DNA from: Alopecurus myosuroides
Taxonomy: Eukaryota; Streptophyta; Magnoliopsida; Poales; Poaceae
Direction: 5' to 3'
Assembly: GCA_028641055.1 (NCBI GenBank)
Contig: CM054059.1
Location: 106,280,263 to 106,344,262, forward strand
Length of the DNA: 64,000 nt
The translations under genes and the position numbers were made by a program. How positions within the stretch are numbered: the first letter of the stretch is position 1; each line of letters starts with the position of its first letter. Under the pieces are notes generated by a model. That model did no database searches. It was not told the DNA's origin and saw only the letters and a program-made list of their open reading frames with translations. This document shows positions 45,922-57,851 of the stretch, in pieces.

Positions 45922-48292
45922 ACATCCCCAAGCTTAACCCATGCTCGTCCTCGAGTATGAAGGTGATAAAACTAAGATGGTTGTTTTGCATATTGAAACA
46001 ATCATGGGATATCAAGGAGGATTATTCATGCTACATATAATCAAATGATTAATACTAGAAATGAGTAGCAATATACAATTCATGTTGTAAGAAATATCAA
46101 ATATGCAAGCAAAGATGCTTCATGAAAGTTCACAAAGTGTATAATAAAATAAAAGCACTATGGACCAAATGCATACATAAAATGAAAAATAAAATCCTAT
46201 ATTGGTCAAATAATAGCATAATGGAGAGTAGAAAATATGGTGGACACTTTGGAGAAAATTGAGTAGAGGTAAAACATGATCAAGTCTTATTTATCCTCTA
46301 AATTATTCAACTAAAATTACTAATTGAAATGTGGTATCCATTGATCTAGGACTCCCATTGCCCCTTTATCACTAGCATCTTAAAATTGTGAGTATTGAAG
46401 TAATGAGAATGACAAGGTGGTTGAAAGCCTCATGCCCCGTGAGTGTGAAAACCTACTCCATGATTACTCAACTTAAGATTCCTAATAAGCTTTGTACAAT
46501 CATAATAAGTATTAATGACATCATAGAGAACCGCAAAGAGGTACCTCTTGCCCCATGACATGGAAAGAAGCCCATGTTACAATGACAAGATGAACAAACG
46601 GAGTAGACTCATCATCCTTTTTATTTTCATTCACTATTATGCATAGCTTCTTATTTTATTATAGGATGTGTTGTAGAGTCACTCAAGCTGTAAGTAAATT
46701 TCCACCATGATAAAGCATGGCTTGGGTTAGCGGCCCAATGCGTTTCTCTAGTCATATAGATACTTACTCATCAAAACTTACTATTCCTCTATTTCATTTC
46801 GGCATGGCAGGAGTCCAAAAACAAAAGTACATGATATCAACCAAATGTAAATTTTTTTTGTGCAATGTTGAAAGCTTTCTGGTGATACACGTTTATAGCT
46901 AGCTCCCAACCACACACTTGTCAAACGCAAAACTTGTGGCTCCCATTATTGGGTCATGTTTATTAGATGCATAAAAAGTAAAGTGTGCCTTCAAAAGTTC
47001 GTGAGAGTCCTATCCCAAGTTCAACCCATGACAATTAATAAAGTGAATATCTTAACTTAGAACATAAATAACACAATAACATGGTGAACATACTCGGAAT
47101 AGCAATGAAGCTAATGGGAAGATATGGTGGACTCACTGTAAATACTTGGCTAAGGAGTGTTGGAAACAAGTTTTTACTTGTTGGAATTTTTAAATTTTTG
47201 GGCTAGCAAGAGGGAGATAGTTGACCAGCTACTATGCATGCATATGTCCATAGAACTACTCATTTCATGACAAACTAAATAAACCAGATATTAACATCAA
47301 GGACACGAATAAGAGATAGCTCAAGACAACATTATTGCAAATTTCTACACATAAAAAGCCTATAAATCATGCAAACATATGTAGCTCTTCAAATCAACCA
47401 TGGCATCCCTATTCCAAGTCATAATACTAGAATCCAATACATTCCAACCCCAAACTCCAGTAGCTCAATCTCATATAAAATGATGGTGGTGGTCTTATCA
47501 AAACAAAAATAAAAACAAAAACTAGACGCTTCAAGTCTCTACGATAAATGCTTTGCTTAGAAAAACAGAAAGTAGACGTGTGCTAACCAAAAGAGTGTAG
47601 CTCAAGTGGGGTGTTCATCACATCCCCAAGCTTATGGCTTTTACCATTCTTGGATGTCTTGAGGCGCAGCTCCTCTATTCCCTGTGAAAAAACTTCACAA
47701 AACATGTTTCTCCCATTCTTTTTCTGTGGGGTGAGATTAGCAAGGACAAACAAATCACATGCTTGATGTGCAAAATTCCAAATCAAATGCTCCAGTAGAT
47801 AGAAAATAAGGTTCATTATGTTGTATGTTCACTCTCTTGCTTGAAAGAATCATGGAAATTTGATTCCCAAGCCCAAAGAGTGCATAAAACAAAAGAAGGC
47901 AGAATCTGTCCCGAAAAGCATCAGCAGCAAAACGAACGTTTTTCCTAAGCTAGACTCGTCAAACAATTAAGCCAATTTTTGTGCTTACAGAGGATGAAAA
48001 GTTGCAGAACATACTAAAAACTTAGCTCAATCCGACATACCAATAAAAAACGTAAAATCATACGGTGAGCACACTCGTGCTGAAACAGAAATTTCATGCA
48101 CTAGGATAGCAACTTATAAGTCCAAATGGGTTTGACTTGACTCTTTATTGAAAACTCCAGAATTAAAACAAAAAAAACTAATCTCTTGAGACAGCAAGAG
48201 GACACGAGGAGAATCCAAACAAAAACAACCGGGTTGCCTCCCGTAAAGCGCTTTCTTTATAGCCATATAGCTAGGCTTTACTTACTTGATAA
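45922..48292 (-). mobile_element. Element C, 3' non-coding internal region
   Basis: 2.4 kb between the protease stop and the 3' LTR. It has the polypurine complement CATCCCCAAGCTT beside the LTR (45923-45935), a second copy at 47621-47633 and the conserved post-gag block (48229-48277). No reverse transcriptase, RNase H or integrase motif is visible, so C seems to be gag/protease-only and non-autonomous. Confidence 0.8.
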
Positions 48293-49171
48293 TCAAGAGG
48301 GGTAAAACTCATGAGGGAGCTTGTTCTTCAGTGTGCCCCTCTTCCTTGGGAAGTTATCCATGCTTTTCTTGTGAGGGAACTGAAACTTGACATTCCCTTC
48401 CTTGGAGTCTATGATTGCACCTATAGTACGAAGAAAAGGTCTACCCAAAATAATAGGACTAGGGGATTTATCCCCCATATCCATAATAATGAAATCAACG
48501 GGTACGAAAGTCATGTGCAATTCAATCATAACATATTTTACTTGTCCTACAGCATGTTTAGTAGAGTTATCATCAAGGACAAATTCACTTGAGCACTTTT
48601 CTAAATTTTCTAGTTCTATCAATTCATATAATTCTTTAGAGAGTACCGATACACTAGAACCTAGATCTAACATAGCATGGTGAATTTCTTTTCCAATTGA
48701 AACTAGCACCTTGGGGATCCATGCATCCCCAAGCTTAGGAGGTATCATGGCCTCATTCTTGTACCTAGCAATTTTTTCTTGCAAGACATGATTAGCAATA
48801 TAAGATCCAAAACCAGGTTGATTAACATTTATAGTGGGATCACTAGCAAATTTTTGTAGAGTAGCAATAAGTTCTTGCAAGCTACTTTTTTCTAAATCAA
48901 GCAATGGATCCTTAATTTCAGTAAGCATCATAATTTCCTCTACTTTTCCTTTTCTATTATGCATATTAAAAATCTCATAGCGATCATCAAAAATATCCTC
49001 GGGTACTTCAGCCTTTTTTAAGCTCTCTTTAATTTTAACCTCTAAGAGAAAAATTTCAAGCAAAACATGGTTATTTGCAGCATTAGTACTAGTAAAAGAT
49101 CCTCCACATTCATTATCTAAAAAGGCTCTAGAAGTTTCAGAAAGTCCCTTATAAAACATATGCGTATCCAA
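48293..49171 (-). CDS. Element C gag C-terminus and aspartic protease
   Basis: A 292-codon open frame. It starts inside gag (DTHMFYKGLSETSRAFLDNE), so the first codon (TTG) is not a true start. It continues through SSLQELIATLQKFASDP, then KLGDAWIPKVLVSIG, and enters a retropepsin-like domain with catalytic core HAMLDLGSSVSVLSKELYEL and later PSPIILGRPFLRTIGAIIDS. It ends NKLPHEFYPS. No zinc knuckle is visible. The protease would cut gag in the particle. The frame is open, but it is separated from the gag N-terminus by a frameshift near 49165-49175. Confidence 0.85.
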   Translation of the reverse strand: MDTHMFYKGLSETSRAFLDNECGGSFTSTNAANNHVLLEIFLLEVKIKESLKKAEVPEDIFDDRYEIFNMHNRKGKVEEIMMLTEIKDPLLDLEKSSLQELIATLQKFASDPTINVNQPGFGSYIANHVLQEKIARYKNEAMIPPKLGDAWIPKVLVSIGKEIHHAMLDLGSSVSVLSKELYELIELENLEKCSSEFVLDDNSTKHAVGQVKYVMIELHMTFVPVDFIIMDMGDKSPSPIILGRPFLRTIGAIIDSKEGNVKFQFPHKKSMDNFPRKRGTLKNKLPHEFYPS

Positions 49172-49635
49172 TCTCTAAAGCCATGCCCTATTCCATATGC
49201 TCTACTTCTAAATCTCTCCCATGCTTGTATCATTGATTCATCTTTCTCTTGTTTAAAGGTAATGAGCAATTGTTTAACATTGTAATTATTTTCAGCATGA
49301 CAAAACCTTTCAATAAATGCAGCCCTTAAGTTGAACCAAGTAGTAAAATTGCTAGGAGGCCATCTTAATATCCAATCTAATGCTTTGCCTCCTAGTGAGT
49401 AGGGAAAGAGTTTAACTTTAGTAGTGTTGATGTTTGCATGATTCAAGTTCAAAGTTTTACATCTTTCATCAAATTTCTTAAGATGGAACAAAGGATCTTC
49501 TTTAGGCTTTCCATAGAAACGAGATTCATAAATCATTTTAATAACACTAGGATCTACCTCTAATTTTTCAACGGGAATATTTAGCTCTTGAGGGAAATTC
49601 CTAACACTGAATGGCCAATAAGTTCTCTGCTCCAT
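49117..49635 (-). pseudogene. Element C gag N-terminus, frameshifted
   Basis: It begins MEQRTYWPFSVRNFPQELNI and includes VIKMIYESRFYGKPKEDPLF, LGGKALDWILRWPPSNFTTW and KQEKDESMIQAWERFRSRAY, the retrotransposon gag domain of Athila-like elements. After GHGFRDW the frame is lost and a neighbouring frame resumes DTHMFYKGL (48293-49171), so one small deletion or insertion near 49170 breaks gag. The ATG at 49635 is the first start downstream of the primer-binding site, 330 bases away. Confidence 0.88.
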
Positions 49636-49992
49636 TTTCCAAGTTTTTATGTAGTTTTTAATTTTTTATGCAAAACAAAAGTAAAGTAACTAAGCAAATT
49701 CGAAATACTAAAATAAACTAGATAACTAAATGCAAAACTAAAATGCAAACTAAAATAAAATATGCAAGACAAAACAAAAACAAGAACAAAAAGAAAACAA
49801 AAACAAAAACAAGACAAGAAACAAAACAATCTACTTGAAAGAAGGCGGAGATAGAAAGGACGGTACTCACGTAGTTGCAACCTCCCCAAGCTTAGGTGTT
49901 TGCACACCTTGTTGGTGATGAAGACTTCTTGTGAGCTCCCTTGGACAACTCCTTCACCTATGGCTCCCCGGCAATGGCGCCAGAAAAACGCT
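49636..49992 (-). mobile_element. Element C leader and primer-binding site
   Basis: Untranslated leader between the 5' LTR and gag. The primer-binding site TGGCGCCATTGCCGGGGA (minus, 49965-49982) has one change from the tRNA-Asp complement. The rest is A/T-rich with tracts of (ACAAAA)-type sequence at 49760-49830. Confidence 0.85.
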
Positions 49993-51692
49993 TGATGGCT
50001 AGGTTGAGACTCCAAGTGCAGAGTGTGTAGCTAGTGGCAAGTCTTCTTCCCCACGAGGGTGACTCGAGGGTTTATATCGAACTCTTGGGGAGTCAGTATT
50101 TCAGCAGTTGTCTTCCAAGCTTCCTCCAGGATCCTAAAAACAAGTAGAGAATTTTGTGCCCTCAACCTCACCAAGTGGTTGTCAAGCACAAGGTGTGAGA
50201 CTTCTAAATTGCAATGCAAAACTGAAAGTAAATGTGCAATAATTAAATCTACTACTAAATGCAAATGAGAAAATAAATATGCAATGGATTATTTTTGTAT
50301 TTTTGTGATGCAAGTGGTGATGGAGATAATGTAAATTCGAATTGGAGATGCAAGTAAAGTAAAGTGCAAGTAAAGTAAATTGCAGCAAAGTAACTAGAGT
50401 GTTTTCTTATATTTAAAATAGGACCGGGGTTCATGGTTTCACACTTGCATTCTCCCAAATAAAGTAGACGGTGGACATCAAGAATTACATGTGAGATTAC
50501 AATAACATGTTTAACATTGAGTACTTTCTTATGGGCATCACGTCCTAGCATAGAGATCTCTACGGTCATATTGATCCCTCTTATACTCCACCAAGATGCG
50601 AAATAAATCATAACACCTCGATAATTAAGGAAAAAACAGAGTATAGCTTTAAGCAGTGTGACATGAAGTTGAAGTACGAACTTGCTAGATCTAGTCATGG
50701 AGATTGATTAGTGTCACTTCAAATCCACGGTAACAAGGTACTCCTTTTTATCCCTAGTGAGGTAACTAAGAAAGGTTTAACAAAACCTAAGTGGATCGCT
50801 GAACTTATGTCACTTTCACAGCATTAGCCACCTCCTGTTACTCCAACTAATGCACCCATCACCCGACACACGCTCTCAAGAACTAGATTGATCAAAGCTA
50901 GCAAATAAGAACAGGGTACATAAGATAAATCTACTCAAATAATTCAAGAGAAACAATTGCAATCTCAGATTCAATAACTCATAGAAAAGATCCACCACAT
51001 AGGAATTACAACGGTGCCCCTAATCATGTGAGGCAGCTCATACGGATCTAATTAGTGAAGCACATAGAGAGAGAGATACAAGTGCTACTTCCACAAACCC
51101 ATAGCCCTGAGGTGGACTACTCCCTCTTCATGGGGATGTCGATGGTGATGACATTGGAGGGGTAGGAGATCACACCGGCGGCGCCCCGCCGGAGTTTTCC
51201 CCCTCCAATCTGGAACTTCTGGTTTCTGTTTCGGTGTTTCGACGGCGCTCCCCTCCGTAAGGGTACGGGGGACCCTTTTTATAGTCGGTTTTAGGTCAAG
51301 ACGGAGTCGGTAAGTCGAAGATGGAAGGAATTGGGGCCACAGGGGCCAAAAGGGGGCCTCTCACGCGGCCAAGGAATCTGGCCGCGTGGAGGGTCCTCTT
51401 TTGGGCCTCCTTGCCCAATTCTCGTGGATCCTTCGCCCGCAAGTCTTCTCCTTCCAAGAAAATGACCCCCGCAGATTTTCAGGTGATTTCGCGGAAGTTT
51501 GCCCCTGAAACGTCAAAAATATAAAAAAAGGGGGTTTCTGACAGGCAGGGTTAATTCCATAAAAGTTGGGGGACTTTGTAATTTAACCCCAAAATACTAT
51601 AAAACTTTGAATTATACCCTTATATGATGCAATATGTAATAGAAAACCATGTGAAAATATGCAAAATTCATCTATGCATTTTACATGCATCA
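49993..51692 (-). mobile_element. Element C, 5' LTR (1,700 bp)
   Basis: The partner of 44211-45921, next to the primer-binding site. A TATAAAAA box lies at 51276-51283 (minus). It ends GCATCA, and GCCAT of the target site follows. Confidence 0.93.
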
Positions 51693-52000
51693 GCCATAGA
51701 GCCAGTTCCCTGTTTTCTGTTGTTTTTAGTTTCAGAAAAGTTATTCTGGAATCATTCTCGGAATTGTAAAATTCGAAGCCCGGAAGTCTTAGAATTCCCG
51801 AGGGTTCCACGGAGTCCCTAAGAGAACCGGAGGGGGGCCTCAGGGGGCCCACATCAGAGGGCGGCGTGCCCCCTGGTCGCGCCATGGGATGGTGTGGGGC
51901 CCCCCTGGCCTCCACCGCCTTTTCCCTTTCGCCTATTTAATCCCCCGAGGCGTAAACCCTAAATATATCCCACTTCATCCCGAAAAACACCCGAGGCCAC
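51693..52000 (+). mobile_element. Element G, 3' LTR fragment 2
   Basis: Matches the 5' LTR at about 39565-39872 (for example ATAGAGCCAGTTCCCTG) and carries the TATA/telo-box copy. It is bounded by C on the left and D on the right. Confidence 0.9.
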
Positions 52001-53613
52001 TGATATCCCACAAGTATAGGGGATCGTGTGTAGCCTTTTTGATAAGTAAGAGTGTCGAACCCAACGAGGAGCTAAAGGTAGGATAAATATTCTCTCAAGT
52101 TCAATCAACCATTGATACAACTCTACACACACTAAACGTTTGCATTATCTAGGAAACAAAACTAGAGCAATAATACGGGTATGAGAGATAGCTTTGCAAG
52201 AGAATAAATACAATAAAGTAAATGTTAGTGTTGCAGCAATAAAATATACTAAGTAACCATAAACTAATAGTACCATGAGTGTGGAAAAGTGGTCGTAATT
52301 GTGGTGGCTTTATCCAAGATTAATTAGTGAGGATATCAGGTTCATTGTCTTTGATGCAGTTCTCTATGTGGGAGAGGCAAAGCTAACAAGCTCTCACTAT
52401 CCAATGATTGCAAGTACTTATGACTAAAACTCTAGCAAACATCTGTAACTATTAGAAGATACATTAAGGTAAAAATACCCAACCATATCCTTAAGTTAAT
52501 GGTCCTCTTACTCCCATACGTGCAACTAACCGGTTTGAGTCCTTAGGTTTCTGTCACTCCGGCAGAACTACGCCCCTTCCTTTGCACATACTACTAACCT
52601 ATGGTCTTGATCCAAGCACGCACAAATATAATGGACACCAAAGGACAGTACCATATCAACATACAACTCTAATGAACCAAAGACATTCAACCAAGCAATC
52701 AAAAGACAAATAAACTACACAAACATGACATAGATCACAGGATAAATATTATAGCATCAAACACCATGTTTACATAGGACGGTACAAAGTTTTGTGGGAG
52801 GATGAACCACTTAATACAATGAGGATATGATGATGGAGGTGTTGGTGAAGGCGGCATCATGGCGGAGAGGATGGAGAAGGGGCAACACGTGAGGTGCAGG
52901 GCGGCGCAGGGGGCTCCTCCTGCGCCGGCCGGCCATCATGGGGAGCGCCGCCCCTTAGCCCCCTTACTCCATGGCTTCTTGGTTCTGTAGATGAGCCCTC
53001 CCCCATGGATATGAGACCATGGGGGAGGAAAAATGCGTGGCTTTTGGTGGCTTCCCAAGAATTAGGGTTTTCCTCTCCTTATATGTGATGGGACAATGCT
53101 CCCCGGCCCTCCGATGGATGGCCCCTTGATCCAAAGTTGTGGCTTGGACGAATCCATCAAATATGGTAAGAGTTGGACTCAATCCCGTCACTGATTCCCG
53201 TAATCCCGTAATCAGATATATATATATATATACTCCAGTAAAATGGGTCCACGGGTCGCATAAGAACTCGGATTGGGCTGTTCTTGGGCTTTAATGAAAG
53301 GCATGGAAATGGCCAAGAACTTTGTAGGCAATTTGATCTTCAATTGACGTTGTCTTTGGGGGTAAAACTGATGATCTCTAAAAACTGTTGGTGGACAGAT
53401 TTCAGAGAAGTCAGAGTCCTTTTCCAACAAGTCTCCTTTTGTGTTTTCTTGTTAATTCCTACACATCAAAGAGTAAAACAAGAACATTATGCAATATTGC
53501 AACTATTAATAGGTTAGTCCAAATAAACCATAAACTGTATATAAAAATAAGTGTCAAAAGCATAATATTAGCATGAAACAATCAAAAATTATAGATACGT
53601 TATGGACGTATCA
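52001..53613 (-). mobile_element. Element D, 3' LTR (1,613 bp)
   Basis: On the plus strand TGATATCCCACAAG to TATGGACGTATCA, repeated at 57852-59496. The flanks are GCCAC (51996-52000) and ACCAC (59497-59501), a target duplication with one change. Relative to the other LTR it lacks 50 bases at about 53131, between two CCAAAG copies, and has an expanded TA run at 53217-53232. A TATA box (53079-53086) and telo-box (53062-53070) lie on the minus strand. Confidence 0.92.
53217..53232. repeat. (TA)n microsatellite
   Basis: About eight TA units in the D 3' LTR, three in the 5' LTR near 59108. Confidence 0.75.
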
Positions 53614-56600
53614 ACATCCCCAAGCTTAAATTCCTACTCGTCCTCGAGTAGGTAAATGATAATAAAGTGATTTTTGATTGTAAATTCTATGATGAAGTCC
53701 TTAACAATTGCATGATGTATGGATAGTAAAACTTAGCAATCATGTTACCTAATGAAAAGTATCAATGAACTAAGAGCTCATAACATGAAATTTATAAACA
53801 TCAACAAGATTGTAATGATCATAATAAAGCATGGTAGAGTGGTATCTCGCTTACCCTTAATTGTGGAGCAAAACATAAATGTCAGGGCACCTCTGAAGTT
53901 CAAGGGAAGACTAGAAGTAAAGATATCAAAGATACAAGTACCAAAGTTATACCACAATCAACCGTGCTTTGGGACAAACACATCACACTAAGAATGACAA
54001 TTATGCTCTCAAGAAGGTGCTCAAAGAATATGGTGGAGACTCAACATAAAAGTAAAAGAAAGACCCTTCGCGGAGGGAAGCAGGGATCACTCATGTTCTA
54101 GAGCTTTTATTTTATTAAACATAGGTATTAAAAGTTTGACTCTTCTCCCATCCATCTTACACAAACCATGGATAACTGAATCCTTGGGTGCCTGCCAACA
54201 ATCACATACCATGGAGGAGTGTCTATATTTTAAGAGAGGTGTATGCTAGTGTCAACGAACGGTAAACAGAAAATACAGTAAGTCACAAGCCAACTAGATT
54301 TCACAAGAGCGGCTCCCATATGAAGGACGCATCTGGGTAGAAGGTCACCCCTCTTTATATTTTGTTTACACAATTATGCTTTGACTGATAAATCAGGGGC
54401 AAAAATAGTGAAGAGAATTTGTTTGCATTAATTTGGGGCTGGGCACCCCGTTGCCAGATCTTCTATCAATTGGATAAGAGGATGAAGCCACTAGTCCATG
54501 ATGTGAAATCTAATCAACAAGTGAGATAAAGATTCTATATTGACGTCCTCGTGAGAAAAATAGGAACACAAAACAAGAGTAATTTTGAAAGTTTTAAAAG
54601 TAGCACATGAGCAATTTACTTGGAGTGGCAGTGAAATACCACATGTAGGGAGGTATGGTGGACACAATGGAATAACTTGGTTTTCAGGGATTTGGAGGCA
54701 TGAGTAGAGCTCATACTCAGTGCAAGTGAAGGTTAACAATAGACTAGGAAGCGACAATCAAGAGAGCAATAATTAACATAATCATGTTTGCGACAAATTA
54801 AAATTAACTGAGGCATAAAATTGATACTAGAACTCTAAGGTAAAATAAATCATCAAGGCTTATTGACTTTTTGTTTTCAGTCTTAGCATGTGTGAGCATG
54901 TGCCAAGTCGATTCAAATGAAACAAACAGAGGAGGATACCACAATGTCATACCTACTATGAATAGGACAATGCATGTTAAGATCAAAATGACATAATATA
55001 CACTATTAGCAAGTTGAAACCAACCATAAGAAAACATAAACTACTAAACAATATCATTTGCACATCATTTTTAAGTTTACTAAACTTTAAACCACCTCTA
55101 TAAACAGGAGATAAATAAAAGATATGATAATCAATTTATTAATATAACTGGTGTTTGATGCTAAGACAAATAAATAGTAAGATACAGACGCTCCAAGTTT
55201 ATTCAAGTTTTATGTTGCTCTAAAAACAAAGTTTAAAGGTTTGCAAACCAAGGGGTTGTTGATGAAGAGGGATGCGGAGACATCCCCAAGCTTATGACTT
55301 TGGCCATTCTTCAATATTTCTCAGTTTGGTGTTCCTTCATTCTCTATGAAAAAACTTCAACACAAAAACTTTCCAATTCTTTTCTGCGGTTAGACATTAG
55401 TGCAATAGATAATATTTCCAAAGTGCTGCTATTAAAACAAATCAAATTTTGTTTTAGAGTTAAAGAAAGGTTTCTTAAGTGGCCAACTTCTAAATAAAAG
55501 GTAAGACACAAAAGGACTCAAATGAAAACGTAAAAGAGGCCACTCTTACAACAAAAGTTAGAATATGTTCGGAAAAACAACAGCTGGAAAACGTAATTTT
55601 TAGGTGCACTTAAAAATGTCAGAATTTTTTTCCAATTTTTTTGCATGCATAGGATTAGGTGATACATAATCTGTAAAAATTCGTGACTTTTTGAGTTTCT
55701 GGTAAAATATGAAAAACCACGCAGTGGGCAGTAGATGCTGAAATCAGAAAAGCCATTTTTTACATATGTATCAACTAAGCCAAATGGGTAAAACTTGGTA
55801 CTTTATTTTTGATAAACTAAGAGAACAGAGGCTAAACAAGATCTAAAAATTCTAGCTACATCAAGGGAAACAAAACAAAACTGAAAGCGCAAATAAATGA
55901 CGCTCCAAGAATAACACATAATATATGAAGCAATAAAAATATAGTGTCTTGAAATAGGACCTGATATTTTTGTTGATGAAGAAGGGGATGCCATGGGCAT
56001 CCCCAAGCTTTGACGCTTGAAAACTTCTTAGATATATACTAGGGTGACATGGGCATCCCCAAGCTTGAGCTTTGTCCATTCTTCATCTTCTTGTATCATT
56101 CTTCTCTCCCTACACTTGAAAACTCACTCCATACAAAACTTCACACAATCTTCATTAGCAACGTTAGTGTATACAAAATAGTAAATCCACTTTGGTTCAG
56201 TTTCAACACAATTCTAACACACATTAAAACATTAGCTACTGGCACAACTTATTTTAAATCTCTTCCCCTCAAAAGAACACCAAAATAAAAAGATTAAGAG
56301 GCAAATGAAAATATTGGCAGAAATATGTCAAAATAGAACAGCAGGTAAAGATCGATTTTTCAGATAATCTTATGTTCATCAAATAAAAAAGTGCAAAAGT
56401 ATTGAAAGTTGGATAACAAACTGGGTCATATGCACAAAAAGTTTTAGCTCAATTCGATGTTCAGGCTGAGATAAATAATTTTTTGGTGGCAGCACATAAT
56501 CTGTTTTAGGACAGCAACTTCCCCAAATCTTACTTCCTCCTTATTAGAGTCTATTCTTGGCACAAAAACAAAATGAAAAGGATAAGAAGAGGTTGCTATA

Positions 56601-56671
56601 GAGGTAACAACTTCCAATACACAAAGAAAACAAAATAAACTAAAAGAAAACAACACGAAAACAGAATAAAA

Positions 56672-56725
56672 CATGGGTTATCTCCCAAGAAGTGCTTTTC
56701 TTTAACGTCTTTTAGCTAGGCATGG
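56672..56725 (-). other. Conserved post-gag block (D copy)
   Basis: The minus strand reads CCTAGCTAAAAGACGTTAAA, then AGCACTTCTTGGGAGATAAC, nearly identical to the G and F copies although D has no recognisable gag. Confidence 0.65.
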
Positions 56726-57824
56726 AAAAAGGAGGGATGCCTTGGGAATCCCCAAGATTTTATGATTGAATATTCTTGAATATTTAATTGAGGTGCACTT
56801 GGGAGTTCCCAAGATTGAGATTTTTCTCTTCTCATTTATCTCGTATCACCATCTCTATTGGATCTTAAACACTACATTCACATAAAACTTGACAATAACT
56901 CATAAGTAGGGTTAGTACTCATTAAATAAAATCCACTCATGTTAGAGATTTTACAAGTTTAAATTAATATTACCTACTGTATACTAACCTATTTATAACA
57001 TTTATCGATCAAAGAAAGATTATAAACATTGAGTATAAGCACAATACAAAATAAGCATGGCAATCTGCCAAAACTGAACAGTCTGTAAAGATGACAGTTA
57101 ACGAGATATCAAAGTATCTCAAATGAAGAACTCAAAACTAATGAAATACATATAATGATATCAAGTTTATGCACAAAAATTTTCAAGTAAAAATAATATT
57201 CTGAGATTTATCACGATTTTTAAGTGAAGCACCGGAAATCTGTCTAAACAGAATTAGTCAGTAAATATTGAATTACTAGACCTATCTACGTACCTCAAAT
57301 CAGAAAAAGTACTTGTAATGAAAGAAAGATAATAATCATTGCTTTGCACTCAAGAAATTTCAGATCAATATCACTTTCTAGTGATGTTTAAAATTTTCTA
57401 CGGTGGAGCCCAGAAATCTGTTTCTACGCAGCAAAGTGGCAAACTTGCATCATAAACAAACTAGAAGTTATCTATTTTATTTTTATGGTACAAAGGAATA
57501 TGTACAATATATACACAATATATACAAGTTTTTAACTGAAAAGCTTCCATGGAAAGAATTGTTTTGGTTTCATAGGCATGAACACAAGTGTTCAAGGTCG
57601 ACCCCCACTTAACCATTACTCATCTTTCCAATCACTTTCCTTTTTTAAAACATTTTTAGATACCAAGTACAACTATTTTTTTTTGTAATTCATGTTCCCT
57701 ATCCATAACTAAAGATAGAAAACAACTTAAAACTGAAAAATAAAACTACTTATAACTGAAAGAAAAATTACTTAGAGACAAAGCAAACAAGTGCACAAAA
57801 GAACATTCACCCCCACGCTATTGC

Positions 57825-57842
57825 TCCCCTGCAACGGCGCCA
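57825..57842 (-). other. Element D primer-binding site, tRNA-Asp
   Basis: Minus strand TGGCGCCGTTGCAGGGGA, one change from the tRNA-Asp complement, nine bases from the LTR. Confidence 0.9.
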
Positions 57843-57851
57843 GAAAGGTCT

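Larger units (their letters stand above)
53614..57851 (-). mobile_element. Element D, internal region, no intact gene
   Basis: 4.24 kb with no recognisable gag or pol frame. From its 3' end it has the polypurine complement CATCCCCAAGCTT (53615-53627), sequence shared with F and G (54190-54800) and three more modules (55281-55293, 55998-56010, 56054-56066). A degenerate module lies near 56750, after the post-gag block (56672-56725). Gag would be expected between 56726 and 57820, where only scattered short frames occur. LARD-like and non-autonomous. Confidence 0.82.
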
